A stretch of DNA of 64,000 bases from Galdieria partita (taxonomy: Eukaryota; Rhodophyta; Bangiophyceae; Galdieriales; Galdieriaceae): positions 62,001-126,000 of the forward strand of contig BQMJ01000049.1 of the NCBI GenBank assembly GCA_025991245.1, in the 5' to 3' direction. Below the pieces are notes generated by a model. The model made no database searches, was not told the DNA's origin, and saw nothing but the letters and a program-made list of their open reading frames with translations. Below are positions 1 through 10,035 of this stretch, in pieces (the first letter of the stretch is position 1; every line of letters begins with the position of its first letter). A program made the position numbers and the translations under genes.

Positions 1-398
1 ACATGTAAATCAAGTTCAGAAGCTATTTTATGTCCAATCATGGATACATGACTTCCATCTTTGTTTGAAAAAAGAATGGTTTTCAAGTTTCGAGCAAAAA
101 TAATGGACTTGAAGTCTTCCTCGCTACAATTCAGAGGTATAGGATGTACAACAACACCCACCCATACACAAGATAGAAACACAATAATGTAGTCCAACTC
201 ATCTTCCACATAGAGTGCTACAGGTACCCCTGGAGTGAACCCCGCTAACCTCAACAAAGCAGCGTTCTGTTCAATCTCTCTATGCAAGTCGGAGTGGGAT
301 AACTTTCGCTGGTATACACCGTTTGAAACGATTGCTAACTTGGAAGCATATTCGGCTCTAGGAAGCTGACGAAGAGTCTGTAGGATAGATAGGGGCAT
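1..398 (-). CDS. AMP-binding acyl-CoA synthetase/ligase, N-terminal part (runs off the window)
   Basis: The first 132 residues of an adenylate-forming enzyme are visible; the rest lies beyond base 1. Enzymes of this family activate a carboxylic acid as an acyl-AMP and pass it to CoA. The N-terminal pattern is typical: a helix with REIEQNAALLRLAG, then TPGVPVALYVEDELDYII, then a hydrophobic stretch ending VGVVVHPIPLNCSEEDFKSI. This matches the AaxLxxxGxxpGdxVal...GavvvPlnp core of the family. The ATP-binding and C-terminal motifs are outside the window, so the substrate cannot be told. The start chosen is the ATG at 396-398, because homology begins about 15 residues later. The frame stays open upstream to about base 560 without another ATG, so an upstream exon is possible. 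No intron is seen. Confidence 0.8.
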   Translation of the reverse strand, partial: MPLSILQTLRQLPRAEYASKLAIVSNGVYQRKLSHSDLHREIEQNAALLRLAGFTPGVPVALYVEDELDYIIVFLSCVWVGVVVHPIPLNCSEEDFKSIIFARNLKTILFSNKDGSHVSMIGHKIASELDLH

Positions 399-897
399 AT
401 GAAAATCAGCAACGAACCGAGTTGAACATGGGAAATTCACACATAGCCATGGCTCAGGGAAATCTGGTGGGACATTCCCTCCCACACGTGTCCCATGAGA
501 CAGGGATCTTCCTATGACACGTATAATTGCAATGGTTTGCTTTGTGCTGTAATTTCTGATATATTTATATAAAATCTAAAAACAAGTAAACAGTCTTCAA
601 CCACATAGATATCGTTGCAGTTTGAGACAAATGACATCAACATGATAATGAATGAAATGAAAAACAAAAGCACTACACATTTCTAGAGACCAGCATTCAT
701 TTTCATTTGAAAATTCAAAAAAGAATCAACAAGTTGGATACATTCGATGAGATCCTCCTCCTATTGAGATTTTTTCACTCTCATCTTCGTTCAACTACTT
801 GCCATATATCTCATTCTTGCAGAGGTGTTCACAAACTAATCAAAAGAGATTCTTCCAACCGTTGGCATAAAATTGCTTAGTTCCAGGGCTTTTTAAC
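399..897. other. intergenic, no gene seen
   Basis: About 500 bp between the start of the acyl-CoA ligase and the stop of PEX1, both on the minus strand. It should hold the ligase promoter and 5' leader and the PEX1 3' end. I see no RNA gene, repeat or conserved motif. Confidence 0.5.
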
Positions 898-3800
898 TTA
901 TTGAAAAGCAACTCTGGCTTTGTGACTCCCCTGTAAGGCATTTCCATTGTTTCGGGTCATCTTCTCAGCAATTCGTCTATACTTTTCTCTTTCTTGGATA
1001 CTTAACGAGGCCACGCTTTCTCTCAGCGATTCCATCAAATCTTCTTCTATTCTGCTATTTATAATCTCTTCATGTTCCGTTTCCGTATAATTGGCGTGCA
1101 GATTCCTTTTCAATCGTTTCAAATGGGCATTGGATACAATTGATAGCAAGTCAGCACCTGTATAGCCTTCCGTCGCTCTAGCAAAATATTCTAAATCGAT
1201 TTCTTCACAAGACGGTTGATTCAATAAAATGGAAAAAATTTCCTTCCGTTCTTCTATCGTTGGTATATTCAACGGAATCCACTTATCCAGTCTCCCTGGC
1301 CTTAACAAAGCTGAATCTACAAGATCCGGTCTACTCGTTGCTGCAATAACAAATACTCCTTTTTGAAGAGGTTCAACTCCATCCAACTCTGCCAACAACG
1401 AGTTGACTACTCTATCCGAAACACCAGTAGAATCACCACCACGTTGTGGAGCCAAACTTTCCAGCTCATCGAAAAACAAAATACAAGGTGCTAAAGAAGC
1501 CGCTCTATGAAAACATGAACGAACAGCAGCTTCACTGGCGCCGATATACTTGTTCAACAATTCTGGGCCTTTCACAGTGATCATGCGAAGATGAAACTGC
1601 TTAGCCGCTGCTCGAACAAGTAAAGTTTTTCCACAGCCTGGAGGACCATAGATCAAAGCACCAGAAGCTAATCGAATAGGCGCTGAAGCAAATAATTTTG
1701 AATATTTGAGTGGCAATTCTAAAATGTCCCTAACAAGTTCCTTTGCTTCATGCAAACCACCAATGTGACTGAAATCCTTTGCTTCTGATTCCTCATCATG
1801 ATAATTCAACGCTTCGCCCATAAAAGCCACAGGTTGAAACCCATCCAATGCTTTGGTCACTACTGGCTCCGTGATACTACAATCTGCATCGGCAAACAGT
1901 ACGAGTCGACGAACCAATCGCTGGATATCTTTTATCGAACAACCGTCTAAAGAGTTTTGCAAATATTTCCAAATATGTGGTTCTATGCACATATCTTTCA
2001 ATTCTTCTTTAAGAATTGCCATCTTATCTTCCACCGTTAACGAGTCTAATGTGAATATTTTTGCAAACAATCCAGGTTGTAGAAACTTTGTGGGATAGTT
2101 GATCAAAGGCTGCTTGGAAACAAATAATATGGCTATGCCACCTAAATAATAACAAGCTTCCATATATTCTATCACCAATGCTTCCAGGCTTTCCCTACAC
2201 AAATCCTTCTCTTCAGCTGCATTTTGAGAGGAGTGACAAAACATTTCTTGACTATCCATGAAAGTGATCAGACATGGTCGACAATGGTACGCTAAAGTAA
2301 ATGTTTGACGGATTCGACTGCAAGTTTGATTCAAAGGTTCTCCAGCATGGATATTCAGATGCAAGGATAGTACTTGAACAGGGTTGGGTAAGCGCTGAAC
2401 CAATTTACTTTCCAATTTGGCAGCCAAGAAAGTACTTCCATAACCTGATGAACAATGAAAAAAATGACAACACGCCGGTTTAACATCAAATGGAGGCGCA
2501 ATGGTATCTAAATGATGTTCTCGTAACACATAAGGATCATAATATGAAAAAACAGGAGATAAATGATCATATAAAGATTGCAATATTTCTCGTGGAGCTT
2601 CTCCTATCACATTCTTTTTCTCCAAATATAAATAATCTTTTGATTCACGCTTTGTTTGCTCCAATGCAGATTGCCACTTGGAAGGCAAAATGGCTCGATG
2701 AATGACTATGTCTTTACAGCTATGAATATCCAGTCGATAATAAACCAAAGAATAGTAACTTGTTACGTCTTGTGATGTACCGTACGATGACTTTATACTC
2801 TTCGAAGACTGGTCTGAATCAATTTTCGGATGCCAAGGTTTATCATAAGTAGAGATTGGGGTTTCTTCTCCTAACCGATGATCATCAAAACATAAGAGCG
2901 CCTGTTTAGCTATCTGAGAGTGAGGATTGGATATCAATACACGATTCGAACAAAATAAATGTTGAGAATGGATATTAGACAAAGCATCTTCCAGCCAATG
3001 ACGACTGGCTTCTTCATTCATTTCATGTTCTTCCTTATTATCCATAAAAGGGTATAAAACTATACTTTTTGGAGTTCGCGTCTTATCCTTTTTCACAGGA
3101 AAAGCAAATGCTCTCGAGCCATTTCTAAAACCAACAAGTACTGCTTGATAAAAGTGCAACATTACGTGCGACAAAGGAACAGAAGAATCCAAAATAACGC
3201 ATGCTGTTATGTATGCCTCTGAATCCATCAACTGTAAAAAGTCACCTTCACAAAGTTGTAAAGTAGCTGCAGTTTTGGGATGCATCAAAATACCATAATA
3301 ATAACTTTCATCGTATGAGTACAAAATGCGAAGTAATCGAGATCTTTTTTGGGAGTCCTTTGAGCTCTTGCCTTTGGTAGTTTCCTTTGAGTTGAAGGAA
3401 TCGTGATTTTCTAAAAGAGAAGAAGATGAAGGTTCCACTTGAATAATACTATCGTACTCTAACAAACTACACACACTTTTTGGTAAAACATCTATAACTA
3501 CTAACACAACATGTGTATTCCCACTAAGTCTTATGAAAACAGGTTGGCCTAGAGCAACCAATCTAACTTGATTAAGCAATACCTCCTCGAGATACTCTCT
3601 ATGCAAAGCAATTAGACTCCAGTCTTCATCATTAATTGTCTGGAGAAAAACTCGAGTAGCTTTTTGACAATCTTTGGAGGCCACTGGTTCCACTTGAACA
3701 ATTTGGTCCTCTTTCAGCTGATATAGTTCAGCCAGTAACGAGCCTATTTCAACAGTCTGCAAATGAGAGCTCGAACTTCCACTCCATGCAACATATGCCA

Positions 3801-4008
3801 CTCTTGTTCTTTTACTATATTCTCCATTCTGAGCAAAAGTACCTTTTTGAAAATTTGGACTGACGTTCCAAGTTAACTTCAAAGGTATGACGATAGGCTC
3901 CAAACCCACTGCTTTGGAGTTTAAAAGTGGTGCTACTAAATTACGTGGAAGACTAACAAACGAATCTGCATCTTTTTCCTTTGATATATGTACTCTAAGT
4001 TGCATCAA
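898..4008 (-). CDS. PEX1: Peroxisome biogenesis AAA+ ATPase PEX1
   Basis: A 1036-residue single-exon protein. PEX1 pairs with PEX6 in a hexameric motor that extracts the receptor PEX5 from the peroxisomal membrane. The N-terminal part (about 125-180) carries the PEX1 pattern with LLNQVRLVALGQPVFIRL. A degenerate D1 AAA domain follows around residues 515-720, then a canonical D2: Walker A GPPGCGKT near 786, Walker B ILFFDELESL near 840, then LAPQRGGDSTGVSDRVV and ATSRPDLVDSALLRPGRLD, which are diagnostic of PEX1 rather than PEX6 or CDC48. D1 is odd: the position of Walker A reads SSGYGSTFLA, with no P-loop lysine. The gene is divergent from the DHHC gene with 47 bp between the starts. Confidence 0.93.
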   Translation of the reverse strand: MMQLRVHISKEKDADSFVSLPRNLVAPLLNSKAVGLEPIVIPLKLTWNVSPNFQKGTFAQNGEYSKRTRVAYVAWSGSSSSHLQTVEIGSLLAELYQLKEDQIVQVEPVASKDCQKATRVFLQTINDEDWSLIALHREYLEEVLLNQVRLVALGQPVFIRLSGNTHVVLVVIDVLPKSVCSLLEYDSIIQVEPSSSSLLENHDSFNSKETTKGKSSKDSQKRSRLLRILYSYDESYYYGILMHPKTAATLQLCEGDFLQLMDSEAYITACVILDSSVPLSHVMLHFYQAVLVGFRNGSRAFAFPVKKDKTRTPKSIVLYPFMDNKEEHEMNEEASRHWLEDALSNIHSQHLFCSNRVLISNPHSQIAKQALLCFDDHRLGEETPISTYDKPWHPKIDSDQSSKSIKSSYGTSQDVTSYYSLVYYRLDIHSCKDIVIHRAILPSKWQSALEQTKRESKDYLYLEKKNVIGEAPREILQSLYDHLSPVFSYYDPYVLREHHLDTIAPPFDVKPACCHFFHCSSGYGSTFLAAKLESKLVQRLPNPVQVLSLHLNIHAGEPLNQTCSRIRQTFTLAYHCRPCLITFMDSQEMFCHSSQNAAEEKDLCRESLEALVIEYMEACYYLGGIAILFVSKQPLINYPTKFLQPGLFAKIFTLDSLTVEDKMAILKEELKDMCIEPHIWKYLQNSLDGCSIKDIQRLVRRLVLFADADCSITEPVVTKALDGFQPVAFMGEALNYHDEESEAKDFSHIGGLHEAKELVRDILELPLKYSKLFASAPIRLASGALIYGPPGCGKTLLVRAAAKQFHLRMITVKGPELLNKYIGASEAAVRSCFHRAASLAPCILFFDELESLAPQRGGDSTGVSDRVVNSLLAELDGVEPLQKGVFVIAATSRPDLVDSALLRPGRLDKWIPLNIPTIEERKEIFSILLNQPSCEEIDLEYFARATEGYTGADLLSIVSNAHLKRLKRNLHANYTETEHEEIINSRIEEDLMESLRESVASLSIQEREKYRRIAEKMTRNNGNALQGSHKARVAFQ

Positions 4009-4055
4009 CTATTGAGAACAATCCAAAGCCGAAATAAATAACACATTTGGTTAGG

Positions 4056-4994
4056 ATGACTTGGTTGACTTGTGTTTATTGCTTGTATTGCACAGTTTTG
4101 TTTTTAAGTATTTATTTCTTGTTCATAAAGAGTCGTAGAAAGAAAGGTGAGTATATGTAAATATTTACGTTGCTTTGAATCGTGGAGTTGTATAGATTCC
4201 AACAGCGTTGCTAAGACCGATGTACGAGTGGTAACAACTTTCCTTGTATTGTAGAAATAAGGCAATCTGAATATTCAACCCGAGGTTTTAAGAAGTAGTT
4301 CTATCATTGGGTGGTTTGCGTATCCGTGTTGTTTAAGTGTTGTTATCTTCGTCTTTTGGAAGGAAGTTTCTCCTGGGTTAGAGACTATTGATTCTTGGTG
4401 GTCTCGACCATTCTTCATATGGATTCATTATTCTGTTTCGATTATTTGCTGGTTATGTTGCGTCTTTTCTAGTGCTGGTGTTGTTATGAAGGAGCCTGCT
4501 GTTTCAAAGCCTGATATAGGAATGTCTCAACAAACTGCAAAAGATTATTGTATCATTTGTGAGGTTCCTAAGGCACCTGATTCCAAACATTGTTATTTCT
4601 GTAATGTATGTGTGCCAAGGTAATAACGAAATGCTCCTTTGACTCTTCGTATCATAACGAAGTGATTAGATGGGATCATCATTGCTTGTGGATATGTAAT
4701 TGTATAGGTTCACGCAATATTCACTTCTTTTCAGCATTTTTGACACATTGTGCTTGTATGTGGTTACATGGAGCTTATATTTGTAGTTTTATTGCTATGG
4801 TTTGGACTCCCAACCATGGGAAACAATCGTTTATCTCTTATTGGTTTCAGGTTGTAAACAACCAGTTTCAGTTAGCGTTGTATGCTACACTACTTTATCT
4901 AGGCGGACTAGTGTTTTTTACGTATAGTTGTTATTATTTGTTCTTATGTATTATGACCAAAAATACGAAAGAGAGAATGCAAAAGAGATGTTGA
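4056..4994 (+). CDS. DHHC-type protein S-palmitoyltransferase
   Basis: A three-exon gene (about 4056-4146, 4262-4619, 4670-4994) of roughly 257 residues. It transfers palmitate to cysteines of membrane proteins. The cysteine-rich domain reads CIICEVPKAPDSKHCYFCNVCV, interrupted by a 50-bp intron (4620-4669), then PRWDHHCLWICNCIG, giving the catalytic DHHC. Hydrophobic segments lie before the domain and after it, as in the four-helix family topology. The TTxE element seems reduced to TKNTKE, and the C-terminal tail is short. The first splice is less certain: the acceptor at 4260-4261 is chosen because it alone keeps the frame open. The stop is only 16 bp from the convergent TyrRS stop. Confidence 0.78.
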
Positions 4995-5010
4995 AATTCT
5001 TTGGAATTTT

Positions 5011-6219
5011 TTATCGTGTTGCTCGGTATTTTCGAACCTTTTCTAATAATGCTTTGGCATCTTTATCCTTTTCAAAATGAAGTCTGACTGGTTCCAATAG
5101 TGCATTGATGCTTTTGGCAAGTGCCGGTTTCAAATCACTCGGGTGCAATCTTCCGCTTTGATAATCTTCATGGAGATGTTCAACGGAACGATAAGTAACA
5201 GGACCTCCATTCTCTTCACTCCTATCAACTGAAAACTCTCCATTTCGTTCCAGGATCAAGTATTGCACATATTCCAAACAAGGATTGCCTTGCACTTGTT
5301 CTGGGGGACAAAACGCTCGTTTAATCTTTCTATTCACGTCTTGTTCAGAATCTTCCATAAATATGGCCGAATCAGGGTCTGATTTACTCATCTTTTCTTG
5401 TCCTTGTTTCAAGCCTGGTAACATATGATGCGATAAAATAATAGGCTTGAACTTTTTCTTGGGTTTCATGTCATCACAATATTCCCTTGCTAGCATATTG
5501 ACTTTCCTCTGGTCCATTCCAAGCTGACATATATCAGCCTTGAGAAAAAAAATATCTGCACACTGCATACAAGGATAAAATATTTGGGCAGCTGATAAGT
5601 CATCGGTATCATTTCTGCCCATGATTTGCGAACAACGAACAATACGAGGCAACTTGTTCACTCTGGCAATATCCATCACTCGCATCCAATATTCATTGGC
5701 ATGCTTGTTGATTTCCTCCGAAGCCCAAAGAAACTTTACTCGACTCATATCCATTCCACAAGCTTTCCAAACTTGTATAAAATATTCACCAACTGTCTGG
5801 ATTTTCTTCAGATCTCCACCCAATTTGTTGTTCAACTGCGCAAACCAATCAGCTATCCAAAACTTAAAGGTACACCCTGCAGAAGTAAGTTTGTTCACAT
5901 TGATAGCCTTTTGAATCCCTTGTGCAATATGCATTCTACCCGAAGGTTCAAAACCGTCGTAACAAATAATTTCTGAATCGCCTCTCCCACATAAAAGTTG
6001 CCACAACTCGTCCTCTTGGATGCACTCTTCTCCAACGGAACGTATAAGCTCGAACCGTTCCTCTAATGTTTTACCGTTGACCAAGGGATCCTTGACATTT
6101 CGCGGAATTGTGTTGAAATGAACATTTTCAGTAGCATTGGTTATTTCTTCAACGTCATTGTCTAATTGGAGACTTTCCATTTCTCTAGCACAGCACTCCG
6201 TCGTTCTGTGTCGGCTCAC
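5011..6219 (-). CDS. YARS1: Cytosolic tyrosyl-tRNA synthetase
   Basis: A 402-residue, intron-free class Ic aminoacyl-tRNA synthetase that charges tRNA-Tyr. It is of the eukaryotic/archaeal type, as shown by YDGFEPSGRMHIAQG (HIGH-equivalent HIAQG) near residue 90-100, the tyrosine-pocket stretch FYPCMQCADIFFL, QLGMDQRKVNMLAREY, and the class I signature KMSKS in QEKMSKSDPDSAIF near 280. The C-terminal anticodon-binding helices end with KALLEKVRKYR. There is no EMAP-II extension of the animal type. The first about 45 residues are poorly conserved, and the next Met (MESLQLD) could be the start. Confidence 0.93.
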   Translation of the reverse strand: MSRHRTTECCAREMESLQLDNDVEEITNATENVHFNTIPRNVKDPLVNGKTLEERFELIRSVGEECIQEDELWQLLCGRGDSEIICYDGFEPSGRMHIAQGIQKAINVNKLTSAGCTFKFWIADWFAQLNNKLGGDLKKIQTVGEYFIQVWKACGMDMSRVKFLWASEEINKHANEYWMRVMDIARVNKLPRIVRCSQIMGRNDTDDLSAAQIFYPCMQCADIFFLKADICQLGMDQRKVNMLAREYCDDMKPKKKFKPIILSHHMLPGLKQGQEKMSKSDPDSAIFMEDSEQDVNRKIKRAFCPPEQVQGNPCLEYVQYLILERNGEFSVDRSEENGGPVTYRSVEHLHEDYQSGRLHPSDLKPALAKSINALLEPVRLHFEKDKDAKALLEKVRKYRATR

Positions 6220-6426
6220 AATGAAGAAAAACGGGAAAATAATGATTGGACGGAAAAATGCAACTTGTGCAAAATGAAGATCGTTTGTCTAAGTATTCGA
6301 AAAGTTCCTTTTATCATAATTACGTAAATGGATATAATAACTATGTTCATGTAATCAAAATAGGTATTTCTATCATCGTGAAAATCAAGTAAAAGCAAAA
6401 CAAGTGAAAAACTCCAACGATAGCTT

Positions 6427-7543
6427 TTAAGCAAATGGCAAAAGGGAACCAAATAGAAAATGTTGAATGACAGGAAACTTATTCCATACTTCCGCTTGAT
6501 ACATTTTCAACAAGCCTTGATTGGCCTTAGGCCAGCCACCCGTTATACAACTTATATCATACAGATACGGTGAGTGCTCTGCAAAAGGGCCGCTTTTCAC
6601 TTGCTTAATAAAGTGAATGGCTCCAATGTACAAATACTCATCTTTGTACATTTCTATTACCTGATCATTTAATACTGAACGTGGTGTAATGTCTGGATGT
6701 GAATACAACTGTGAAGAGCCCCATAGAAAAGGTAAAAATGCATAATCGTCTAAACCCCAAACGCCATGACTTCCTGCAGGTTCCAACTTGTATACCGTTT
6801 GTAGTTTGCGAGTTACTTTCAAATAAGTTCCAAATACTTGAAATACAAGAGCCGCAGCATCAGATTCCAAGCAGGCTCCTATTTTCGTTAGACAAAGCAT
6901 GAAAGCCAGAAAAGTTGCTTCATGGCCACTGCCATAATCGATTCTCTGGGAGTTGCCAAAGCTATCTTCTAAATAGGGAGCCAACTCTATGATACTTGAG
7001 TGCAATTGTGGTGGCAAGACTTGTTCTAAAAACCCATTCCAATAAAACTCGATAAAGGGGCTTGTCATACTATCTTACCCAATAAACTCCTACTGCTTTC
7101 CATCAAGCGCTTGTGCCAAGTTCTGAAAGCAGCATTACCAAAACGCATAGGCTAGTATTCCATTTAAGAAAAAATAAAACTAACTGTCGGCACTCAATTA
7201 CCTGTTCTATGGGAGGAATATCATCTATCCAGTCTGACAGCTGGTTTAGCTGGTTGACGAGGGATTGGACTACAGAAGATTGAGGAACATCAGCACTAGT
7301 TTTCTTATCTCGGACAGCTTCATTCAAAGAAAGAATAAAATTCCAAATATCCTGATAACAAGGCTTTTAGATCTCTTGTCGTTTTGCCCTTTTATAGACA
7401 ACCTGAAAAGTAGAAGACTTTAAAAATTTCTCAAGGTCCTTTTGACTATTTATTTTCCTTTGAAAACATGGTGAGTTGAACCTCTTTGTTTTCAGGAATG
7501 ATACATACTTGGAAGGTACAATGTATTGGTGAACTTGAGACAT
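6427..7543 (-). CDS. PTPA: Serine/threonine phosphatase 2A activator (PTPA, peptidyl-prolyl isomerase)
   Basis: A five-exon gene of 303 residues: 7509-7543, 7403-7457, 7202-7351, 7079-7151, 6427-7025. The introns are 50-53 bp. PTPA activates the PP2A catalytic subunit and is needed for its assembly. Family blocks appear in order: HQYIVPSKKINSQKDLEKF, PPIEQPMRFGNAAFRTW (split by an intron), RIDYGSGHEATFLAF, GSHGVWGLDDYAFLPFLWG, GPFAEHSPYLYDIS and FPVIQHFLFGS at the C-terminus. The start ATG at 7543 gives MSQVHQYIVPSK, directly before the conserved block. Exon ends were chosen because they restore family continuity in one frame. Confidence 0.9.
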
Positions 7544-8642
7544 ATGGAATGCTGACTGATGTCCCTTTACCAATTCCAAACGAACAACTCCACTGCTTTA
7601 TTCCATTTTCCCAGATGAGAGACTTTTTCAAAGAATGAGTTTGTCAGTAAAACGTAACTGTTTCCTTTACTAGTCTCCGCTATGAGAACAGAATGAATCA
7701 AACAAGGCTTGGTTGAATGAACTGAGTATTGCACAGTTCCTTGGATATTCATTCACTCTATTCGTGGATACATCTATTTGTTCCATTCTTCGTCATTCCT
7801 TTGATGACTTTTGATTCTCAAAGAGACTAAAGAGAGTAACAATCAATTGTTGTCATCAATATTTATTGATAGCGTCTGTAAAAATGGTTATCGCAACAAG
7901 TTTGAAAAGTGTATCCATCATCGTGTCAAGCTTCATATTCAACTGCAAAATTTGTCCTTGGAGTTGCAAAGATATGAGTATTTCAGAGAATTGTGATAAT
8001 TAAAATCTAACTTTCACTAGCAACTGCGGATACATCTGTATATTTCAAGGGCTCCGTGAATGCTTGCATATTGGTAAACTGAAATTCTCTTGTTAACCAT
8101 GTTTTATTCAAGTTTTACATTCAAAGGAAACTAGTCTACACGAAAACCTCTGGTCCACAGCATTTCTTCAAGTCACTGATTTTTTTGTTCTTCTCCTCTA
8201 TTGGAGGTATACTACGATAACTATGAATACAAAGGTCACTAGAAGAGCCTACATTTGACAAAGTTTGGAATATAATTGTTTTACGCGAAACAAGCGCTCT
8301 TTTGGTCAAGAAGATGAAAATACAAATTGAAAGCCACCCACACTGCTGGATAAGTCTGCTGTCCCCATACAAGCAGTCGTAAATTTTGGCACAAATGAGT
8401 ATGAAATGTTCCATTTGCGATGCATGCTTTGTTTTGCCCCAAGATAAAAGAAAGTCACTATGAAAAAACGTGCATTGCAATAGCAACAACGAAGCATAAA
8501 AACTTATTATAAAGCAATGTAGGCTCGTCTCTTATGAAAATCTCTTTCTCATTTGATATTATCTAAGTGGCTCTTCCAAGGAGAAAAGAATATCTTATGC
8601 AGACTGTGGAGTACCCCATGACCTGACTACCGTAGTAAAAAA
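7544..8642. other. about 1.1 kb with only uncertain coding signal
   Basis: This stretch holds the PTPA 5' leader and probably the 5' part of the plus-strand gene that ends at 9258. A plus-strand open stretch at about 7840-7996 (with ...KFEKCIHHRVKLHIQL) and another after a possible acceptor near 8113 look like exons, but I could not join them reliably. The minus-strand open frames at 8136-8497 match nothing I know. Confidence 0.3.
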
Positions 8643-9258
8643 ATGTTTCGCAATTTTTCATATTTACTAATCAAAGACTTGAAAGTTGTTCAAATACTTC
8701 AAAATGGAACAGATATTGTTCCATTCAGGACTACTTATTCATGTCAACAATTAAATTTCCAATATTCGTGCTATAAAATTGATTCAACGAGTGCGGAACT
8801 TTCTTTGGCAAGTTGGCGAATATTTGTAGTAGGATATCACACTCGGTGGGAGAATATATGAGTAGTATAATTTTCAAACATAATAACTCAACTTTTCTGG
8901 AATCTTGTTCATACTAGTTCTCTAACCATCATATATGAGCTGACACGTTATCATGAGTTTGACGCTACATATAATAAGCATCCTGTATTTCCCAAAGTAG
9001 ACATTTTTGTCATCATAGACAACTTTCATTTGTCCAACAACAAGCAAAGTGCAAACTTCATTTTGGCTGACAAAAAGTAACCGTCATTTCAATCCGTGTT
9101 ACTTTTTTAGGGAAGGATGCAATATAAAGAGTTCATCGACGACTAGCTTTCACATTGCGGTTCGCTTGACTCTTATTCAAACCTACCTTGCTAAGAATGC
9201 CTTCCATATCCAGTCCCTAGAGGAAGGTAACTTGCTCTCAGTCACTTTTTCGAAATGA
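8643..9258 (+). CDS. Unrecognised spliced gene, C-terminal part
   Basis: A coding-like stretch on the plus strand. One exon runs from an ATG at 8643 to about 8846, a second from about 8919 to 9076, a third from about 9112 to the stop at 9256-9258. GT-AG boundaries keep one frame. The middle contains RIFVVGYHTR, then SLTIIYELTRY, which looks like the first strand and helix of a Rossmann-type (RCK-like) nucleotide-binding fold, then FPKVDIFVIIDNFHL. I do not recognise the family. The gene may begin further upstream (7.8-8.6 kb). Its last 21 bp overlap the 3' end of HOP2 tail to tail. Splice sites are provisional. Confidence 0.45.
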
Positions 9259-9953
9259 AATTAAAATGCCAAATACCACAGCTTCGTCTGTTTCAACACC
9301 AATCTGGTCACATAATTCTTTATATTTCATGTTGGCGTTCTCTGAAATGGCATCCAGTATATCCTTGGCCATTCGCTTCCTTTGCTTCCACATGGACACG
9401 TTGTATAATAGACTCTGCTGAAGCTTCTTCCTTTCTTCTGGGTCTACTTGCTGTATACCTGCTGACAGCACTTGAAGCTTCTCGTTCATTTGCTGCAGAG
9501 AACACTCTAGCTCATCCTTTTTGATTCTCGCTTCCTCTACTGTCATCTGTGAGCTTAAATAATTCACCTCCTTCTCTAACTCAGCTATTTCTGTAGTAAT
9601 ACTCGCGTATTCTTCTTCTTTTGACCTCAAGTTATCGTCCATCTCCTCAACTTCCTTCTCATCGGGAATCTCAATAGTATCTTGTCTAAATAGGTATATC
9701 TTTGCTTTTCCATATTCTTTCACTGACACAACTTCCTTTTCTACAAGACTAGATAAAATTTTCTCACATAGCGCCTTCTTGATGCCTTCTTTCTGGAGTG
9801 CATCAACAATGTTTTGAACGCTGAAGGGACGGTTTTGCTGTTTGATTTTTGGGTATTCAGATTACTTTCGAAACTGTTCATACTAACCTTTTCTAGAAAG
9901 CGCATAACTGTCTCTTCTTCAGCAAAAGCGTTGCTACTTTTCCGTTTACTCAT
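9238..9953 (-). CDS. PSMC3IP: Homologous-pairing protein HOP2 (PSMC3IP/TBPIP family)
   Basis: A two-exon gene of 221 residues (exon 1 9888-9953, intron 9838-9887, exon 2 9238-9837). HOP2 works with MND1 to help DMC1/RAD51 pair homologous chromosomes in meiosis. The N-terminal winged helix is clear: VMRFLEK, then QNRPFSVQNIVDALQKEG after the intron, then a wing ending VVSVKEYGKAKIYLF. A long coiled coil follows (residues about 85-160, with ITTEIAELEKEVNYLSSQM), then a C-terminal helical cap with WKQRKRMAKDILDAI. The start lies 82 bp from the divergent APC10 start. The stop overlaps the plus-strand gene by 21 bp. Confidence 0.88.
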
Positions 9954-10035
9954 CTTGCCAATTTCTCAAATGGCGCTCAATTGTGAATGATTGAATTTAG
10001 AATTTGGCGCCCAAACAATGACATTTTTTCGTTAA

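Noticed and set aside
7026-7078. A separate start for the last PTPA exon at the ATG near 7068
   Set aside because: The frame upstream of the proposed acceptor is intron; the 53-bp intron restores the conserved PTPA sequence in phase.
7567-7752. Short minus-strand frames just upstream of PTPA, considered as a separate small gene or an extra PTPA exon
   Set aside because: PTPA has a good ATG at 7543 next to its conserved start, and the upstream frames match no family.
8136-8497. Overlapping minus-strand open frames of about 60-117 residues
   Set aside because: No recognisable motif, and they lie where plus-strand exons of the gene ending at 9258 may be. Not enough to call a gene.
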